Program-made: the position numbers and the translations under genes | Notes under the pieces: generated by a model | Told to the model about the DNA's origin: nothing | Database searches by the model: none | The model's input: the letters and a program-made list of their open reading frames with translations, nothing else | Shown: piece after piece, positions 1 through 9,531 of the stretch | Layout: every line of letters begins with the position of its first letter | Position numbering within the stretch: position 1 is the stretch's first letter | NCBI GenBank assembly: GCA_900318155.1 | Contig: ONJN01000043.1 | Location: 1 to 33,506, forward strand | DNA length: 33,506 nucleotides | Reading direction: 5' to 3' | DNA from: an uncultured Eubacteriales bacterium | Lineage (GTDB): Bacteria > Bacillota > Clostridia > Peptostreptococcales > Anaerovoracaceae

Positions 1-3000
1 ATCTTTTCCGCAAAAGCCTCGACTGAACGCGCAACGGCGTCGGCCGTCAGGTTATTGATAATAAACACATCCGGATCCGCACCGGCGTCAGCGAAAACCT
101 TAGCAGAATCATACTCGCAGTTGTTTCCCGGGAATACCGGAATCAAGACCTTTGGGACAGCGCATTTTACGAACGGCGCAGCCGTCTTTTTGTCCTTTGC
201 CGCATATGTAAACATTTCCGGTTTTTCCGCGTCGGTATCAATATTGCATTTATAAACCGGCTCGAGGCGAGTTTCATAAATATCCAGAAGTTCTTCCAGT
301 TCAATTGACTCCACGCCTCTTCGAATCTGAAGATCAGGCGTTGTTTTTCCGAGCGTTTTCGCGCAGTCCACTTCCACGTCGGCCGCAACTTCAAGAATGA
401 AAGAACCGTAACTGTACTGGAATATCTCTTCATTTGTTATGTCCGCTTCATACTCAAAGCCGATCTTATTGCCCATCGCCATTTTCAGGACCGCTTCGGC
501 GATCCCGCCATACCCCGGTGTGTAGGCGGCTTTGACCATTTTTTCTTTAACCAGGCCATTCACTTTACTGAAGAGTGCTTTCAGCGAATCGGTATTCGGA
601 AGCCCGTCTTCGTCCGGTTCCGGCGTTAAAAGAATCACTTTGCTGTCGTCTTCTTTGAATTCCGGAGAGATGATATTGTCTGTACTGTCGGTGGTTACGG
701 CAAAAGAAACCAGAGTAGGCGGAACATCGATGTCTTCATAAGTACCGCTCATGGAGTCCTTTCCACCGATTGCCGCGACGCCGAGTCCCTTCTGGGCTCT
801 GAACGCACCGAGCATGGCGGCCAGAGGTTTGCCCCAGCGTGCCGGTTCTGTTCCCGGCTTGCCGAAGTATTCCTGGAATGACAGATACGTTTCGTCAAAG
901 GATGCACCACTCGCGATCAGCCTGGAAACTGATTCCACGACGGCAAGATACGCGCCGTCGTACGGGCTTTTACTGGAAATCGCCGGATTGAAGCCGTACG
1001 CCATCAGTGAACAGGTATCCGTGTGCTTCTTCTCGACTGAAATCAGATGAACCATCGACTGGATCGGAGTCCGCTGGTACTTGCCGCCAAAAGGCATCAG
1101 GACTGTTCCCGCGCCGATCGTTGAGTCAAACTCCTCGGAAAGGCCGCGCTTGGAACAGACGTTCAGGTCGCCGGCCAGCTCTTTGTATTGTTGTATAAAA
1201 TCGTTGCTGATTTCTTTGTCGTAAGATTCCTGTTTGGAAACCACGACGTCTATGTGTTTTTCAACGCCGTCCGTGTCAAGGAATGCTCTGGAAATGTTGA
1301 CGATTGTTTCCCCGTTCCATGTTTCTGTCAGGTATGGTGATTCTTTGACGGTCGCTACGATCGTTGCTTCCAGGTTTTCAGCATGAGACAGTTCAATAAA
1401 GCGGTCGGCGTCTTCCGCCGCAACGACGACTGCCATTCTTTCCTGTGACTCACTGATCGCAAGTTCCGTACCGTCGAGCCCCTCGTATTTCTTGGTTACT
1501 TTATCGAGATCAATGTCCAGTCCGTCAGCAAGTTCGCCGATCGCGACCGAAACACCGCCCGCGCCGAAGTCATTGCAGCGCTTGATCAGGCGGGATGCTT
1601 CCGGATTTCTGAAAAGTCTCTGAAGCTTTCTTTCTTCCGGCGCGTTGCCCTTCTGAACCTCCGCGCCGCAGGTTTCCAGCGACTGGAGCGTGTGTTTTTT
1701 GGATGATCCGGTTGCGCCGCCGATTCCATCACGGCCGGTCCTGCCGCCCAGCAGTATGACTACGTCAGAAGGGACCGGTCTTTCGCGCCGTACGTTTTCC
1801 TGCGGCGCCGCGGCGATGACCGCGCCGATTTCCATTCTTTTTGCCACATATCCGGGATGATACAGTTCGTCAACCTGTCCGGTCGCGAGCCCGATCTGAT
1901 TTCCATAGGAACTGTAGCCGTCCGCCGCAGTCGTGACAATCTTACGCTGCGGAAGCTTCCCCTTCATTGTTTCGGAAACCGGTTTCAGCGGGTCGGCCGC
2001 TCCGGTGACGCGCATCGCGCCGTATACGTAGCTTCTGCCTGAAAGCGGGTCTCTGATCGCGCCGCCAATACAGGTCGCGGCGCCTCCGAAAGGTTCGATC
2101 TCCGTTGGATGATTGTGCGTCTCGTTCTTGAATAAAAGCAGCCAGTCTTCGTCCTGCCCGTCGACGCAGACCGTGATTTTGACGGTGCATGCGTTTATTT
2201 CTTCAGACTCATCCAGCTTTTCAAGCATACCGTGTTTTTTCAGATATTTGACGACCAGTGTGCCGATGTCCATCAGGTTGACCGGCTTTGTGCGGCCGAG
2301 TTCCGTGCGTGTCGCGATATAGTCGTCATAGGTTTCCTGAAGCCTTTTGTCCTCAAACTGAACACTGTCCAGCGTAGTATTGTAGGTCGTGTGACGGCAG
2401 TGGTCAGACCAGTATGTGTCGATAACACGAATCTCCGTGATCGTCGGATCACGCTGTTCCTTTGAAAAATACTCGCGGCAAAAAGCCAGGTCAGCGAGAT
2501 CCATTGCCAGACCGCGGCTGACGCGGAACTCTTCAAGCTCTTCCTCACTGTACTCATTGAATCCGGTCAGCGTCTCGACTGTTGTCGGAATCTCATAGTT
2601 GATTTTCAGTGTCTCAAATTCATCGAGTGAAGCTTCTCTTGATTCGACTGGGTTGATAATGTAATTCTTTAATACATCGATTTCTTTTTCTGTAATGTCC
2701 CCGGACAAAATGTAAACGGTCGCGCTGCGGACGTCCGGCCGGTCGCCTTTGGAGATCAGCTGGATGCATTCAGCTGCCGAACTGGCTCTTGCGTCGAACT
2801 GTCCCGGCAGGTATTCGACAGCGAATACTTTGTCACCGTCGTCAAACTGAAGCTCGTCTGTAGTGATGTCTACCTGAGGCTCTGAAAAGACCGTGCTCAC
2901 TGCGTAATCAAACAGTTCCCGGGAAAGGTTTTCCGCGTCGTAACGGTTGATAACGCGTACTTTTTTCAGGTTTTTAATCTGCAGAAGATCGTTGGCTTCT

Positions 3001-3065
3001 TTCAGCACGGACGCTGCCTGGTGGGCAAATTCCGGTTTCTTTTCGACATAGATCCTGTAAACCAT
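1..3065 (-). CDS. purL: Phosphoribosylformylglycinamidine synthase, single-chain type (3' end cut by window edge)
   Basis: Converts FGAR, glutamine and ATP to FGAM, the fourth step of purine synthesis. The frame is open from the ATG at 3065 to the window edge, about 1021 residues with no stop. I translated it directly: it has SDHCRH at residues 220-225, NETHNHPT at 314-321, GAGGVSVAIGELADG near 502 and GGKDSMSG near 767, all typical of the PurL synthetase core. From about 975 a class I glutamine amidotransferase domain begins (FPGNNCEYDSA, Cys983). Its catalytic triad would lie beyond the edge. The fused amidotransferase marks the long clade (about 1250 residues in Clostridia), so separate purQ and purS are not expected. 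The ATG follows the purD TAA directly and uses a GGAG inside the end of purD, so translation is probably coupled. Confidence 0.95.
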   Translation of the reverse strand, partial: MVYRIYVEKKPEFAHQAASVLKEANDLLQIKNLKKVRVINRYDAENLSRELFDYAVSTVFSEPQVDITTDELQFDDGDKVFAVEYLPGQFDARASSAAECIQLISKGDRPDVRSATVYILSGDITEKEIDVLKNYIINPVESREASLDEFETLKINYEIPTTVETLTGFNEYSEEELEEFRVSRGLAMDLADLAFCREYFSKEQRDPTITEIRVIDTYWSDHCRHTTYNTTLDSVQFEDKRLQETYDDYIATRTELGRTKPVNLMDIGTLVVKYLKKHGMLEKLDESEEINACTVKITVCVDGQDEDWLLLFKNETHNHPTEIEPFGGAATCIGGAIRDPLSGRSYVYGAMRVTGAADPLKPVSETMKGKLPQRKIVTTAADGYSSYGNQIGLATGQVDELYHPGYVAKRMEIGAVIAAAPQENVRRERPVPSDVVILLGGRTGRDGIGGATGSSKKHTLQSLETCGAEVQKGNAPEERKLQRLFRNPEASRLIKRCNDFGAGGVSVAIGELADGLDIDLDKVTKKYEGLDGTELAISESQERMAVVVAAEDADRFIELSHAENLEATIVATVKESPYLTETWNGETIVNISRAFLDTDGVEKHIDVVVSKQESYDKEISNDFIQQYKELAGDLNVCSKRGLSEEFDSTIGAGTVLMPFGGKYQRTPIQSMVHLISVEKKHTDTCSLMAYGFNPAISSKSPYDGAYLAVVESVSRLIASGASFDETYLSFQEYFGKPGTEPARWGKPLAAMLGAFRAQKGLGVAAIGGKDSMSGTYEDIDVPPTLVSFAVTTDSTDNIISPEFKEDDSKVILLTPEPDEDGLPNTDSLKALFSKVNGLVKEKMVKAAYTPGYGGIAEAVLKMAMGNKIGFEYEADITNEEIFQYSYGSFILEVAADVEVDCAKTLGKTTPDLQIRRGVESIELEELLDIYETRLEPVYKCNIDTDAEKPEMFTYAAKDKKTAAPFVKCAVPKVLIPVFPGNNCEYDSAKVFADAGADPDVFIINNLTADAVARSVEAFAEK

Positions 3066-4343
3066 TTATTTCTCCTCTCTGAGAGCGTTTAAGGCTTTCT
3101 GTCCGATATCCTTTCTGTAGAATCCGTCGTCAAAGGTGATTTTATCAACGGCCAGATAAGCTTTGTCGATCGCGTCTCTAAGCGTGTCTCCGCGCGCGAT
3201 AACATTCAGAACTCTTCCGCCGCTGGATGTCAGGCTGCCGCTGTCGTCTTTCTTCGCGCCGGCGACGTAGACCTGTCCGATGACATCTTCAGGAATATCG
3301 ATCGGGTAGCCCTTGCCGTAATCACCCGGGTAACCCTTTGTCGCCATAACGACGCAGCATGCCGAGTCGTCGGCAAATTTCACTTCAGCGTCTTCAAGTG
3401 TACAGTCGGAAACGTGAAGCATGATTTCAAAAAGATCACTGTCTAAAAGCGGGAGAACGACCTGAGCCTCCGGATCGCCGAAACGGCAGTTGTATTCAAT
3501 GACTTTCGGACCGTTTTTCGTGATCATCAGGCCGAAATAGAGGCATCCGGCAAACGTGCGGCCTTCCTTGTTCATGGCCTGCATCGTCGGCAGGAATATT
3601 TCCTGTTCGCACTGAATGGCAATTTCTTCCGTGTAATAAGGATTCGGCGCGACGGCGCCCATGCCGCCGGTGTTCAGACCTTTGTCGTTGTCAAGCGCGC
3701 GCTTGTGATCCATAGAAGAAACCATCGGGATCAGAATGTTTCCGTCGGTAAAGGAAAGGACCGAGACTTCAGGACCTTCCAGGAATTCTTCGATGACTAC
3801 TGTAAGGCCGCTGTCTCCGAACTTTTTCTCTTCCATCATTGTTCTGACGGCTGCGGCTGCGTCTTCTCTGTTTTCACAGATCAGGACGCCTTTTCCCTTA
3901 GCGAGCCCGTCCGCCTTTACGACGACCGGGATGCTGCACGTTTCAACATAAGCCAGCGCTTTGTCCATTTCCGTAAATGTTTCGTACTGTGCCGTCGGAA
4001 TGCCGTATTTTTTCATCAAATCCTTTGAAAAGGCTTTGCTGCCCTCGATGATCGCCGCTTTTTTGTCCGGACCGAAGCAAGGGATGCCGACTTCTTTCAG
4101 ACGGTCGACCATGCCCATTACGAGTGGATCGTCCGGCGCTACTACCGCAAATTCAATGCCGTTCTTTTTTGCGAAATGGACGACGCCGTCAAGATCTTCC
4201 GCGCTGATGTCCACGCATTCCGCGTCTCTTGCGATGCCGCCGTTACCCGGAAGACAGTAAATCTTATCGACCTTCGGACTCTCTTTTATTTTCTTTATGA
4301 TGGCGTGTTCTCTGCCGCCGCCGCCTACGACCATTACTTTCAT
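3066..4343 (-). CDS. purD: Phosphoribosylamine-glycine ligase (GAR synthetase)
   Basis: Joins glycine to 5-phosphoribosylamine with ATP, giving GAR in the second purine step. The 425-residue length is normal for the family. Visible features are the N-terminal GGGGREHA (7-14), the ATP-grasp segment VVKADGLAKGKGV (141-153), the DHKRALDND / LNTGGMGA signature (212-230) and the metal-binding EYNCRFGDPEAQ (283-294). A GGAGG ribosome binding site precedes the ATG by about 9 bases. It sits 42 bases after the AICAR transformylase gene and abuts purL, so it is an internal gene of the purine operon. An in-frame ATG at codon 4 is a less likely start. Nothing abnormal was seen. Confidence 0.97.
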   Translation of the reverse strand: MKVMVVGGGGREHAIIKKIKESPKVDKIYCLPGNGGIARDAECVDISAEDLDGVVHFAKKNGIEFAVVAPDDPLVMGMVDRLKEVGIPCFGPDKKAAIIEGSKAFSKDLMKKYGIPTAQYETFTEMDKALAYVETCSIPVVVKADGLAKGKGVLICENREDAAAAVRTMMEEKKFGDSGLTVVIEEFLEGPEVSVLSFTDGNILIPMVSSMDHKRALDNDKGLNTGGMGAVAPNPYYTEEIAIQCEQEIFLPTMQAMNKEGRTFAGCLYFGLMITKNGPKVIEYNCRFGDPEAQVVLPLLDSDLFEIMLHVSDCTLEDAEVKFADDSACCVVMATKGYPGDYGKGYPIDIPEDVIGQVYVAGAKKDDSGSLTSSGGRVLNVIARGDTLRDAIDKAYLAVDKITFDDGFYRKDIGQKALNALREEK

Positions 4344-4385
4344 TTATCATCATCCTCCGTATTACTGAAGTAAAAGCTGTTTCTA

Positions 4386-5570
4386 TTAATGATGGAATAA
4401 TCTCATTCCGGTAAATGCCATTGCGATTCCGTATTTATCGCATGTTTCAATGACATTGTCGTCACGGATCGAGCCGCCTGGCTCTGCGATGTAAGAAACT
4501 CCGCTCTTGCGGGCTCTTTCAATGTTGTCACCAAACGGGAAGAACGCGTCGCTTCCGAGTGCTACGCCGCTGATGGTTGACAGGTATTCCAGCTGTTCTT
4601 TCCTCGTGAATGGTTCCGGCTGCTCCGTGAACAGTCTCTGCCAGACGTTGTCTCCGATGACATCCATGTATTCTTCGCCAAGGTATACGTCGATCGCGTT
4701 GTCTCTGTCTGCCCGCCGTACCGAATCCTTGAACGGCAGCGAAAGTACTTTGTCAGACTGGCGCATATGCCAGTAATCTGCCTTCTGGCCGGCGAGTCTT
4801 GTGCAGTGGATCCTGGACTGCTGTCCCGCGCCGACGCCGATCGCCTGGCCGTCCTTTGCGTAAGCGACAGAATTGGACTGCGTATATTTCAGAGTAATCA
4901 GCGCGATAATCAGATCGCGTCTTGCTTCCGGCGGAAGATCTTTGTTCGCGGTGACGATATTCGTAAAATCTTCCGGTTTGATGGTATAATCGTTTCTTTT
5001 CTGCTCAAAAGTGATTCCGTAAATCTGTTTGTGCTCCAGTTCCTGCGGAACGTAGGAAGTGTCCATTTTCACGACATTGTAATTCCCGTTTTTCTTTGAT
5101 TTCAGGATTTCCAGCGCCTCTTCTGTGTAATCCGGCGCGATGATTCCGTCGGAAACTTCGCGTTTGATGATTCTGGCCGTTGTCTCATCGCAGGTATCGC
5201 TGAGCGCGATCCAGTCGCCGAATGAAGACATTCTGTCCGTACCTCTCGCTCTTGCGTACGCCGTTGCCATCGGAGAATCATCCAGACCTTCTATGTCATC
5301 AACAAAACAGGCTTTTTTCAGCTTGTCGTCCATTTTTACGCCGACTGCAGCCGATGTCGGGCTGACGTGCTTGAATGAAGTCGCTGCCGGGAGCCCCAGG
5401 CTTGCGCTCAGTTCGCTGACGAGCTGCCATGAGTTGAGTGCGTCCAGGAAATTGATATAACCTGGTTTTCCATTCAGAATTTCAACCGGAAGATCACTTC
5501 CGTCTTCCATAAAAATCTTTGACGGTTTCTGATTTGGATTACAGCCGTACTTTAATGTAAAATCTTTCAT
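4386..5570 (-). CDS. Stand-alone AICAR transformylase (PurH C-terminal half only; 'PurV' type)
   Basis: Formylates AICAR with 10-formyl-THF to give FAICAR. The 394 residues match only the AICARFT half of bifunctional PurH (about 510-520 residues). The protein begins at LKYGCNPNQKPS, and the N-terminal methylglyoxal synthase-like IMP cyclohydrolase domain is absent. The catalytic Lys-His pair is intact (SFKHVSP, K67-H68), as are DAFFPF (341-346), GGSIRDD (365-371) and the C-terminal MRLFHH. This is therefore an active-looking enzyme and not a broken purH. The start follows an AGGAAAGGTGA ribosome binding site, 15 bases after the stop of the separate IMP cyclohydrolase gene that supplies the missing activity. 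Some authors call this protein PurV; the symbol is left empty because usage varies. Confidence 0.93.
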   Translation of the reverse strand: MKDFTLKYGCNPNQKPSKIFMEDGSDLPVEILNGKPGYINFLDALNSWQLVSELSASLGLPAATSFKHVSPTSAAVGVKMDDKLKKACFVDDIEGLDDSPMATAYARARGTDRMSSFGDWIALSDTCDETTARIIKREVSDGIIAPDYTEEALEILKSKKNGNYNVVKMDTSYVPQELEHKQIYGITFEQKRNDYTIKPEDFTNIVTANKDLPPEARRDLIIALITLKYTQSNSVAYAKDGQAIGVGAGQQSRIHCTRLAGQKADYWHMRQSDKVLSLPFKDSVRRADRDNAIDVYLGEEYMDVIGDNVWQRLFTEQPEPFTRKEQLEYLSTISGVALGSDAFFPFGDNIERARKSGVSYIAEPGGSIRDDNVIETCDKYGIAMAFTGMRLFHH

Positions 5571-5585
5571 TTAAGGTCACCTTTC

Positions 5586-6335
5586 CTATTCATATTTATT
5601 AATCAGACGTTCTTCGTATTCTTCACCGATCAGATCGATGTACCGTACATAAAGTGAAATTTTATTATCTTCATCAAGATTGGACCAGATCTCATCCGTT
5701 AAGCTGTCGATATCATCCGGGATTGCGACACGTTCCGGTTCGCCGATGAAAGTCGGGATCGGATTTCCATCTGTCTGATATGTGTGGAGGAAATGTCCCT
5801 CTCCAGGTATGCCTTCATATTCAAAGAAAAACCGGTTACAGGCGTTGCCTTCGCGATCGGCGCTCTTGAGAATGTTCATATCATATCGGAAATTATCAGA
5901 AGGCTTCAGATCGAGTGCCGCACTGATCCTCGGTGTCCAGTTCGGTCCGTCTGGCTCAAATTCTCTGGTTCGGAGAGCTTCGACAAATGTGCAGGTATCA
6001 AGATCATTACTGCCGCTGCATAAATCAGCGATTGTATCCGTCTGGTCACCGTTTGTCACGATCAGCGTATTACCGACCGTGCGCACCGGATAATAAATGA
6101 TCAGGGATGGATCTTCTACTTTGGATTCGTCAAAAGGTCTGATCATGATGTTTTCGCCGTCCTTAACGAAAATCCGGTTTCTGCTGTTTGCCGATCTTCC
6201 CATAATGAAGTATGCAATGACGGCTTTCCGGACGTCTTTTGTCAGTCCGACGATAATGCCTCTTCCTACGTAAGGATTTCCGAAAATGCGTTCTTTTACA
6301 GTTTTGATTTCATATGGATCCGTGTAAGTAGCCAT
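5586..6335 (-). CDS. IMP cyclohydrolase, archaeal PurO-like family
   Basis: Closes the ring of FAICAR to IMP, the last step of de novo purine synthesis. At 249 residues it is unrelated to the cyclohydrolase domain of PurH. It resembles the archaeal PurO / bacterial IMP_cyclohyd family (NTN-hydrolase-like fold): GNPYVGRGIIVG (19-30) and YFIMGRSANSRNR (42-54) near the N terminus, then DGPNWTPRI (129-137). The assignment rests on recognising these motifs and on context: it lies between purN and a transformylase that lacks its own cyclohydrolase domain. The start has a GGAG ribosome binding site nine bases upstream. The gene begins only 4 bases after the purN stop, so the genes are surely co-transcribed. 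Archaeal PurO is somewhat shorter (about 200 residues). Confidence 0.87.
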   Translation of the reverse strand: MATYTDPYEIKTVKERIFGNPYVGRGIIVGLTKDVRKAVIAYFIMGRSANSRNRIFVKDGENIMIRPFDESKVEDPSLIIYYPVRTVGNTLIVTNGDQTDTIADLCSGSNDLDTCTFVEALRTREFEPDGPNWTPRISAALDLKPSDNFRYDMNILKSADREGNACNRFFFEYEGIPGEGHFLHTYQTDGNPIPTFIGEPERVAIPDDIDSLTDEIWSNLDEDNKISLYVRYIDLIGEEYEERLINKYE

Positions 6336-6339
6336 GCGT

Positions 6340-6933
6340 TTATACTCCTTCCCCGCTGATGATTGAAGCAGATACTTTTTCCGCAGCCTTCGGGAGCAGG
6401 ATCCATTCCGCTTCTTCCATCACACGCTTCTGCAGTGTTTCAGGTGTATCGTCTTCTTTTATATAAACCGCTTTCTGATCGATAATCTTTCCGCCGTCCG
6501 GAATTTCATTGACAAAGTGCACCGTCGCGCCAGTCACCTTAACGCCGTAATCGAGCGCCATTTCATGAACATGCAGCCCGTACGCGCCTTTTCCGCAGAA
6601 CGATGGGATCAGTGCCGGGTGGATATTGATGATTCTGTTTTCATAATGACTGATGAAGTCCGCGCTGAGGATCTTTAAGAAACCGGCCAGTACGATCAGA
6701 TCGATTTCAGCTTCCTTCAGGGCCTTCAGCATCTCCTGTTCATCCTTTGTGACAAATGATTTTATGTTGTTTTGCGCGGCTCGTTCCAGCGCGTAAACGC
6801 CGGCTTTGTTGGAAATGACCAGAACGATCTCGCCGCTTTTAATGATCCCGCTTTTCTGTGCGTCGATCAGTGCCTGCAGATTGGTGCCGCCGCCGGATAC
6901 CAGAACCGCAATTCTTGCTTTTTCTTTTACCAT
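6340..6933 (-). CDS. purN: Phosphoribosylglycinamide formyltransferase
   Basis: Transfers a formyl group from 10-formyl-THF to GAR, the third purine step. The 197-residue length is typical. The phosphate-binding SGGGTNLQ lies at 13-20. The catalytic set corresponds to N103 and H105 in INIHPALIPSF and D146 in EIPDGGKI. The ATG overlaps the last codons of purM by 7 bases (ATGGTAA), which is classical translational coupling. The ribosome binding site lies within the purM coding sequence. No truncation or unusual residue was seen. Confidence 0.96.
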   Translation of the reverse strand: MVKEKARIAVLVSGGGTNLQALIDAQKSGIIKSGEIVLVISNKAGVYALERAAQNNIKSFVTKDEQEMLKALKEAEIDLIVLAGFLKILSADFISHYENRIINIHPALIPSFCGKGAYGLHVHEMALDYGVKVTGATVHFVNEIPDGGKIIDQKAVYIKEDDTPETLQKRVMEEAEWILLPKAAEKVSASIISGEGV

Positions 6934-7964
6934 ATTGTTACACCTTCCTCTGATTCGATTGTTTCACCGAGAACATAAGCGTCTTCACCGGCAGTTTTCA
7001 GGATTTTGACCGCCTGATCCGCGTCTTCGGAAGAAACGACACAAGTCATACCGACTCCCATATTGAATGTATTGAACATGTCCCGCTCAGGGATATCGCC
7101 TTCTTTGGCGATCAGATCAAAGACCGGCAGTGTGCGGATGTCGCTCTTCCTGATTTTTACGCCAATTCCGTCCGGAAGACTCCTCGGAATATTCTCATAG
7201 AATCCGCCTCCGGTAATATGCGCTGCAGCCTTGACTGTGATTCTGTCAAACAGGTTCAGCATCGGCTTAACATAAATCTTTGTTGGTGTTAAAAGCGTTT
7301 CTCCGAGTGTGCCGCCGAGTTCTTCGATTCTTTTGTTAATATCGCGGTTTTCCACGTCAAAGACTTTTCTGACCAGAGAAAAGCCGTTTGAATGAACGCC
7401 GGAAGACGGCAGCGCGATGACCACATCGCCCGGTTTGATTAAATCTTTATTCAGAATTCTGGATTTGTCGACGACACCGACCGCAAATCCGGCCAGATCG
7501 TACTCATCTTCCGGATAAAACCCCGGCATTTCCGCGGTTTCTCCACCGATCAGCGCAGATTCGGATTGAACACATCCTTCGGCGATCCCGCTTACGATTG
7601 TAGCGATCTTTTCCGGCACGTTTTTGCCGCAGGCAATGTAATCCAGAAAATAAAGCGGTTTGGCACCGACACAGATGATATCATTCACACACATGGCGAC
7701 GCAGTCGATTCCGACGGTGTCATGTTTGTCCATCAGAAAAGCCAGTTTGAGTTTTGTCCCAACACCGTCTGTTCCGCTAACAAGAACCGGTTCCGTCAAA
7801 CCGGTCATATCCAGGTGGAAAAGGCCGCCGAAACCGCCGACATCGGAAGTGTTTCCGAATACAGTCGTCCGCTTTATATGTTCTTTCATCAGTTCTACTG
7901 ATTTATAGCCGGCAGTGATGTCCACGCCCGCGTTTTTATAGCTCTCGCTGAAACTTTTTGCCAT
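6927..7964 (-). CDS. purM: Phosphoribosylformylglycinamidine cyclo-ligase (AIR synthetase)
   Basis: Uses ATP to cyclise FGAM to AIR, the fifth purine step. The 345-residue length is normal. Visible family motifs are SGTDGVGTKLK (63-73), DCVAMCVNDI (87-96), GAKPLYFLDY (100-109), GGETAEMPGFY in the middle and ITGGGFYENIPR in the C-terminal half. A strong AGGAGG lies 7 bases before the ATG. The gene begins 17 bases after purF and overlaps purN by 7 bases, in the usual purF-purM-purN order. Confidence 0.97.
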   Translation of the reverse strand: MAKSFSESYKNAGVDITAGYKSVELMKEHIKRTTVFGNTSDVGGFGGLFHLDMTGLTEPVLVSGTDGVGTKLKLAFLMDKHDTVGIDCVAMCVNDIICVGAKPLYFLDYIACGKNVPEKIATIVSGIAEGCVQSESALIGGETAEMPGFYPEDEYDLAGFAVGVVDKSRILNKDLIKPGDVVIALPSSGVHSNGFSLVRKVFDVENRDINKRIEELGGTLGETLLTPTKIYVKPMLNLFDRITVKAAAHITGGGFYENIPRSLPDGIGVKIRKSDIRTLPVFDLIAKEGDIPERDMFNTFNMGVGMTCVVSSEDADQAVKILKTAGEDAYVLGETIESEEGVTIW

Positions 7965-7981
7965 ATCACAGCCTCCTGTTT

Positions 7982-9454
7982 TTAGTCTCGAATAAACAGT
8001 TCATAGTTGTCTTCGGTATCATCTGATTCATCCGAATCACCCAGCTTTTTCTCAAAGCGATCGCGGTTTCCGGTCGGGATCCTCGTCGGATACTCCGTAC
8101 CGAAGCAGCTGGAGCAGTAACCTTCGCCCGGGGCGTTGCCGATGATCATGTTGAGATGATCGACGTTCAGGTAGCCGACGCTGTCCGCGCCGATTACTTC
8201 CGCGATCTTATCCAGCGGATGCTGACAGGCAATCAGGTTTTCCTTGGAATCGACGTCCGTTCCGTAATAACATGGGTCTGTAAACGGCGGGGCGGACGAC
8301 ATAACATGAACTTCAGACGCGCCCGCGTGGCGGATCAGTTTGACAATGCGTGTGATCGTTGTGCCGCGCACGATTGAATCATCGACCAGAACGACGCGTT
8401 TATTCTTCACAGTACTGCCGATTACATTCAGCTTGATACGGACTTTATCTTCCCGGTTCTTCTGTCCGGGCGCGATAAAAGTTCGGCCGATGTATTTATT
8501 CTTGATAAACCCCATTCCGTATGGGATCCCGGATTGCTTGGAATACCCGATCGCGGCGTCGAGTCCGGAATCAGGAACACCAATGACGACGTCGGCATCA
8601 ACAGGATGTTCCATTGCGAGAAGCGCGCCGGCTTTCTCGCGCGCTTTATGTACGCTGTGCCCTTCGATCGTTGAATCCGGTCTCGCAAAATAAAGATATT
8701 CGAATATACAGATTTTATGCGGTCTGGTTTCACAGTGATCCCGGATGGAAGTCGCGCCGTCCTTGTTGAACACGATGATTTCTCCCGGATCAAGGTCACG
8801 GATATATTCCGCGCCGACAGCATCGAGAGCGCAGGTTTCCGACGCAATGATGTACGCGCCGTCCGAGCGCTGACCGTAACAGAGTGGCCGGAATCCGTAT
8901 GGATCGCGGGCCGCCAGCATTTTCTGCGGCGACATAATAATCAGCGAATACGCGCCTTCAATTCTGCCCATAGCTTTATTCACTGCCTCTTCAATCGACT
9001 TACTATTGATTCTCTCCTTTGTGATCGTGTAAGCAATGACTTCGGAGTCATTTGTCGTATGAAAGATCGATCCGTCCAGTTCAAGCTCCTGACGGATTTC
9101 AAAGGCATTAACAATATTGCCGTTATGGGCAATGGCCATTCTTCCTTTATGGTGGTTGACAACGATTGGCTGCGCATTATTACGGTCGCTGTTTCCGGTC
9201 GTGCCGTACCGGCAGTGTCCGACGACATGCTGACCCTTTCCGATGCTGTCAAGCACAGGTTTTGTAAACACGTCATTAACGAGCCCCGCGTCTTTATAGC
9301 TGCTGAAAACACCCCGGTCGTTGACAACGATACCGCAGCTTTCCTGACCTCTGTGCTGAAGCGCAAATAATCCGTAATAAGCGGAGCTTGCCACATCCTC
9401 GGTGTTTTCGCCGTAAAGTCCGAACACACCACATTCTTCTTTTAAATAACTCAT
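7982..9454 (-). CDS. purF: Amidophosphoribosyltransferase, Fe-S type
   Basis: Makes phosphoribosylamine from PRPP and glutamine, the committed step of purine synthesis. I chose the ATG at 9454 (490 residues) because GGGAG lies about 9 bases upstream. The longer reading from 9499 has no ribosome binding site. With this start a 7-residue propeptide (MSYLKEE) precedes the N-terminal nucleophile Cys8 of CGVFGLYG, which must be exposed by cleavage. The PRPP loop VVLVDDSIVRGTT is at 354-366. Cys249, Cys395, Cys447 and Cys450 match the four [4Fe-4S] ligands of the B. subtilis enzyme, which implies oxygen sensitivity and suits an anaerobe. It follows purE by 93 bases, with a hairpin between them. Confidence 0.95.
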   Translation of the reverse strand: MSYLKEECGVFGLYGENTEDVASSAYYGLFALQHRGQESCGIVVNDRGVFSSYKDAGLVNDVFTKPVLDSIGKGQHVVGHCRYGTTGNSDRNNAQPIVVNHHKGRMAIAHNGNIVNAFEIRQELELDGSIFHTTNDSEVIAYTITKERINSKSIEEAVNKAMGRIEGAYSLIIMSPQKMLAARDPYGFRPLCYGQRSDGAYIIASETCALDAVGAEYIRDLDPGEIIVFNKDGATSIRDHCETRPHKICIFEYLYFARPDSTIEGHSVHKAREKAGALLAMEHPVDADVVIGVPDSGLDAAIGYSKQSGIPYGMGFIKNKYIGRTFIAPGQKNREDKVRIKLNVIGSTVKNKRVVLVDDSIVRGTTITRIVKLIRHAGASEVHVMSSAPPFTDPCYYGTDVDSKENLIACQHPLDKIAEVIGADSVGYLNVDHLNMIIGNAPGEGYCSSCFGTEYPTRIPTGNRDRFEKKLGDSDESDDTEDNYELFIRD

Positions 9455-9510
9455 TGAATATTTCTCCCGTTTTTCAGATGGCTTATTATCTTTAGTCATC
9501 AGGCCGCATC

Positions 9511-9531
9511 CGGCAAAGTACTGCTTTGCCG
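9511..9531 (-). other. Perfect 8-bp hairpin between purE and purF
   Basis: Arms CGGCAAAG and CTTTGCCG are separated by 5 bases. The hairpin sits between the purE stop and the purF ribosome binding site. No T-run follows on the minus strand, so it does not look like an intrinsic terminator. It could protect or process the mRNA, or be a leftover of the junction. No function is shown. Confidence 0.5.

Noticed and set aside
8717..9370. 217-codon open frame on the plus strand
   Set aside because: It lies wholly antisense to purF, has no recognisable family motif, and its codon pattern follows the opposite strand.
9455..9499. N-terminal extension of purF to the ATG at 9499
   Set aside because: No ribosome binding site precedes it, while GGGAG precedes the ATG at 9454, which gives a propeptide of normal short length.
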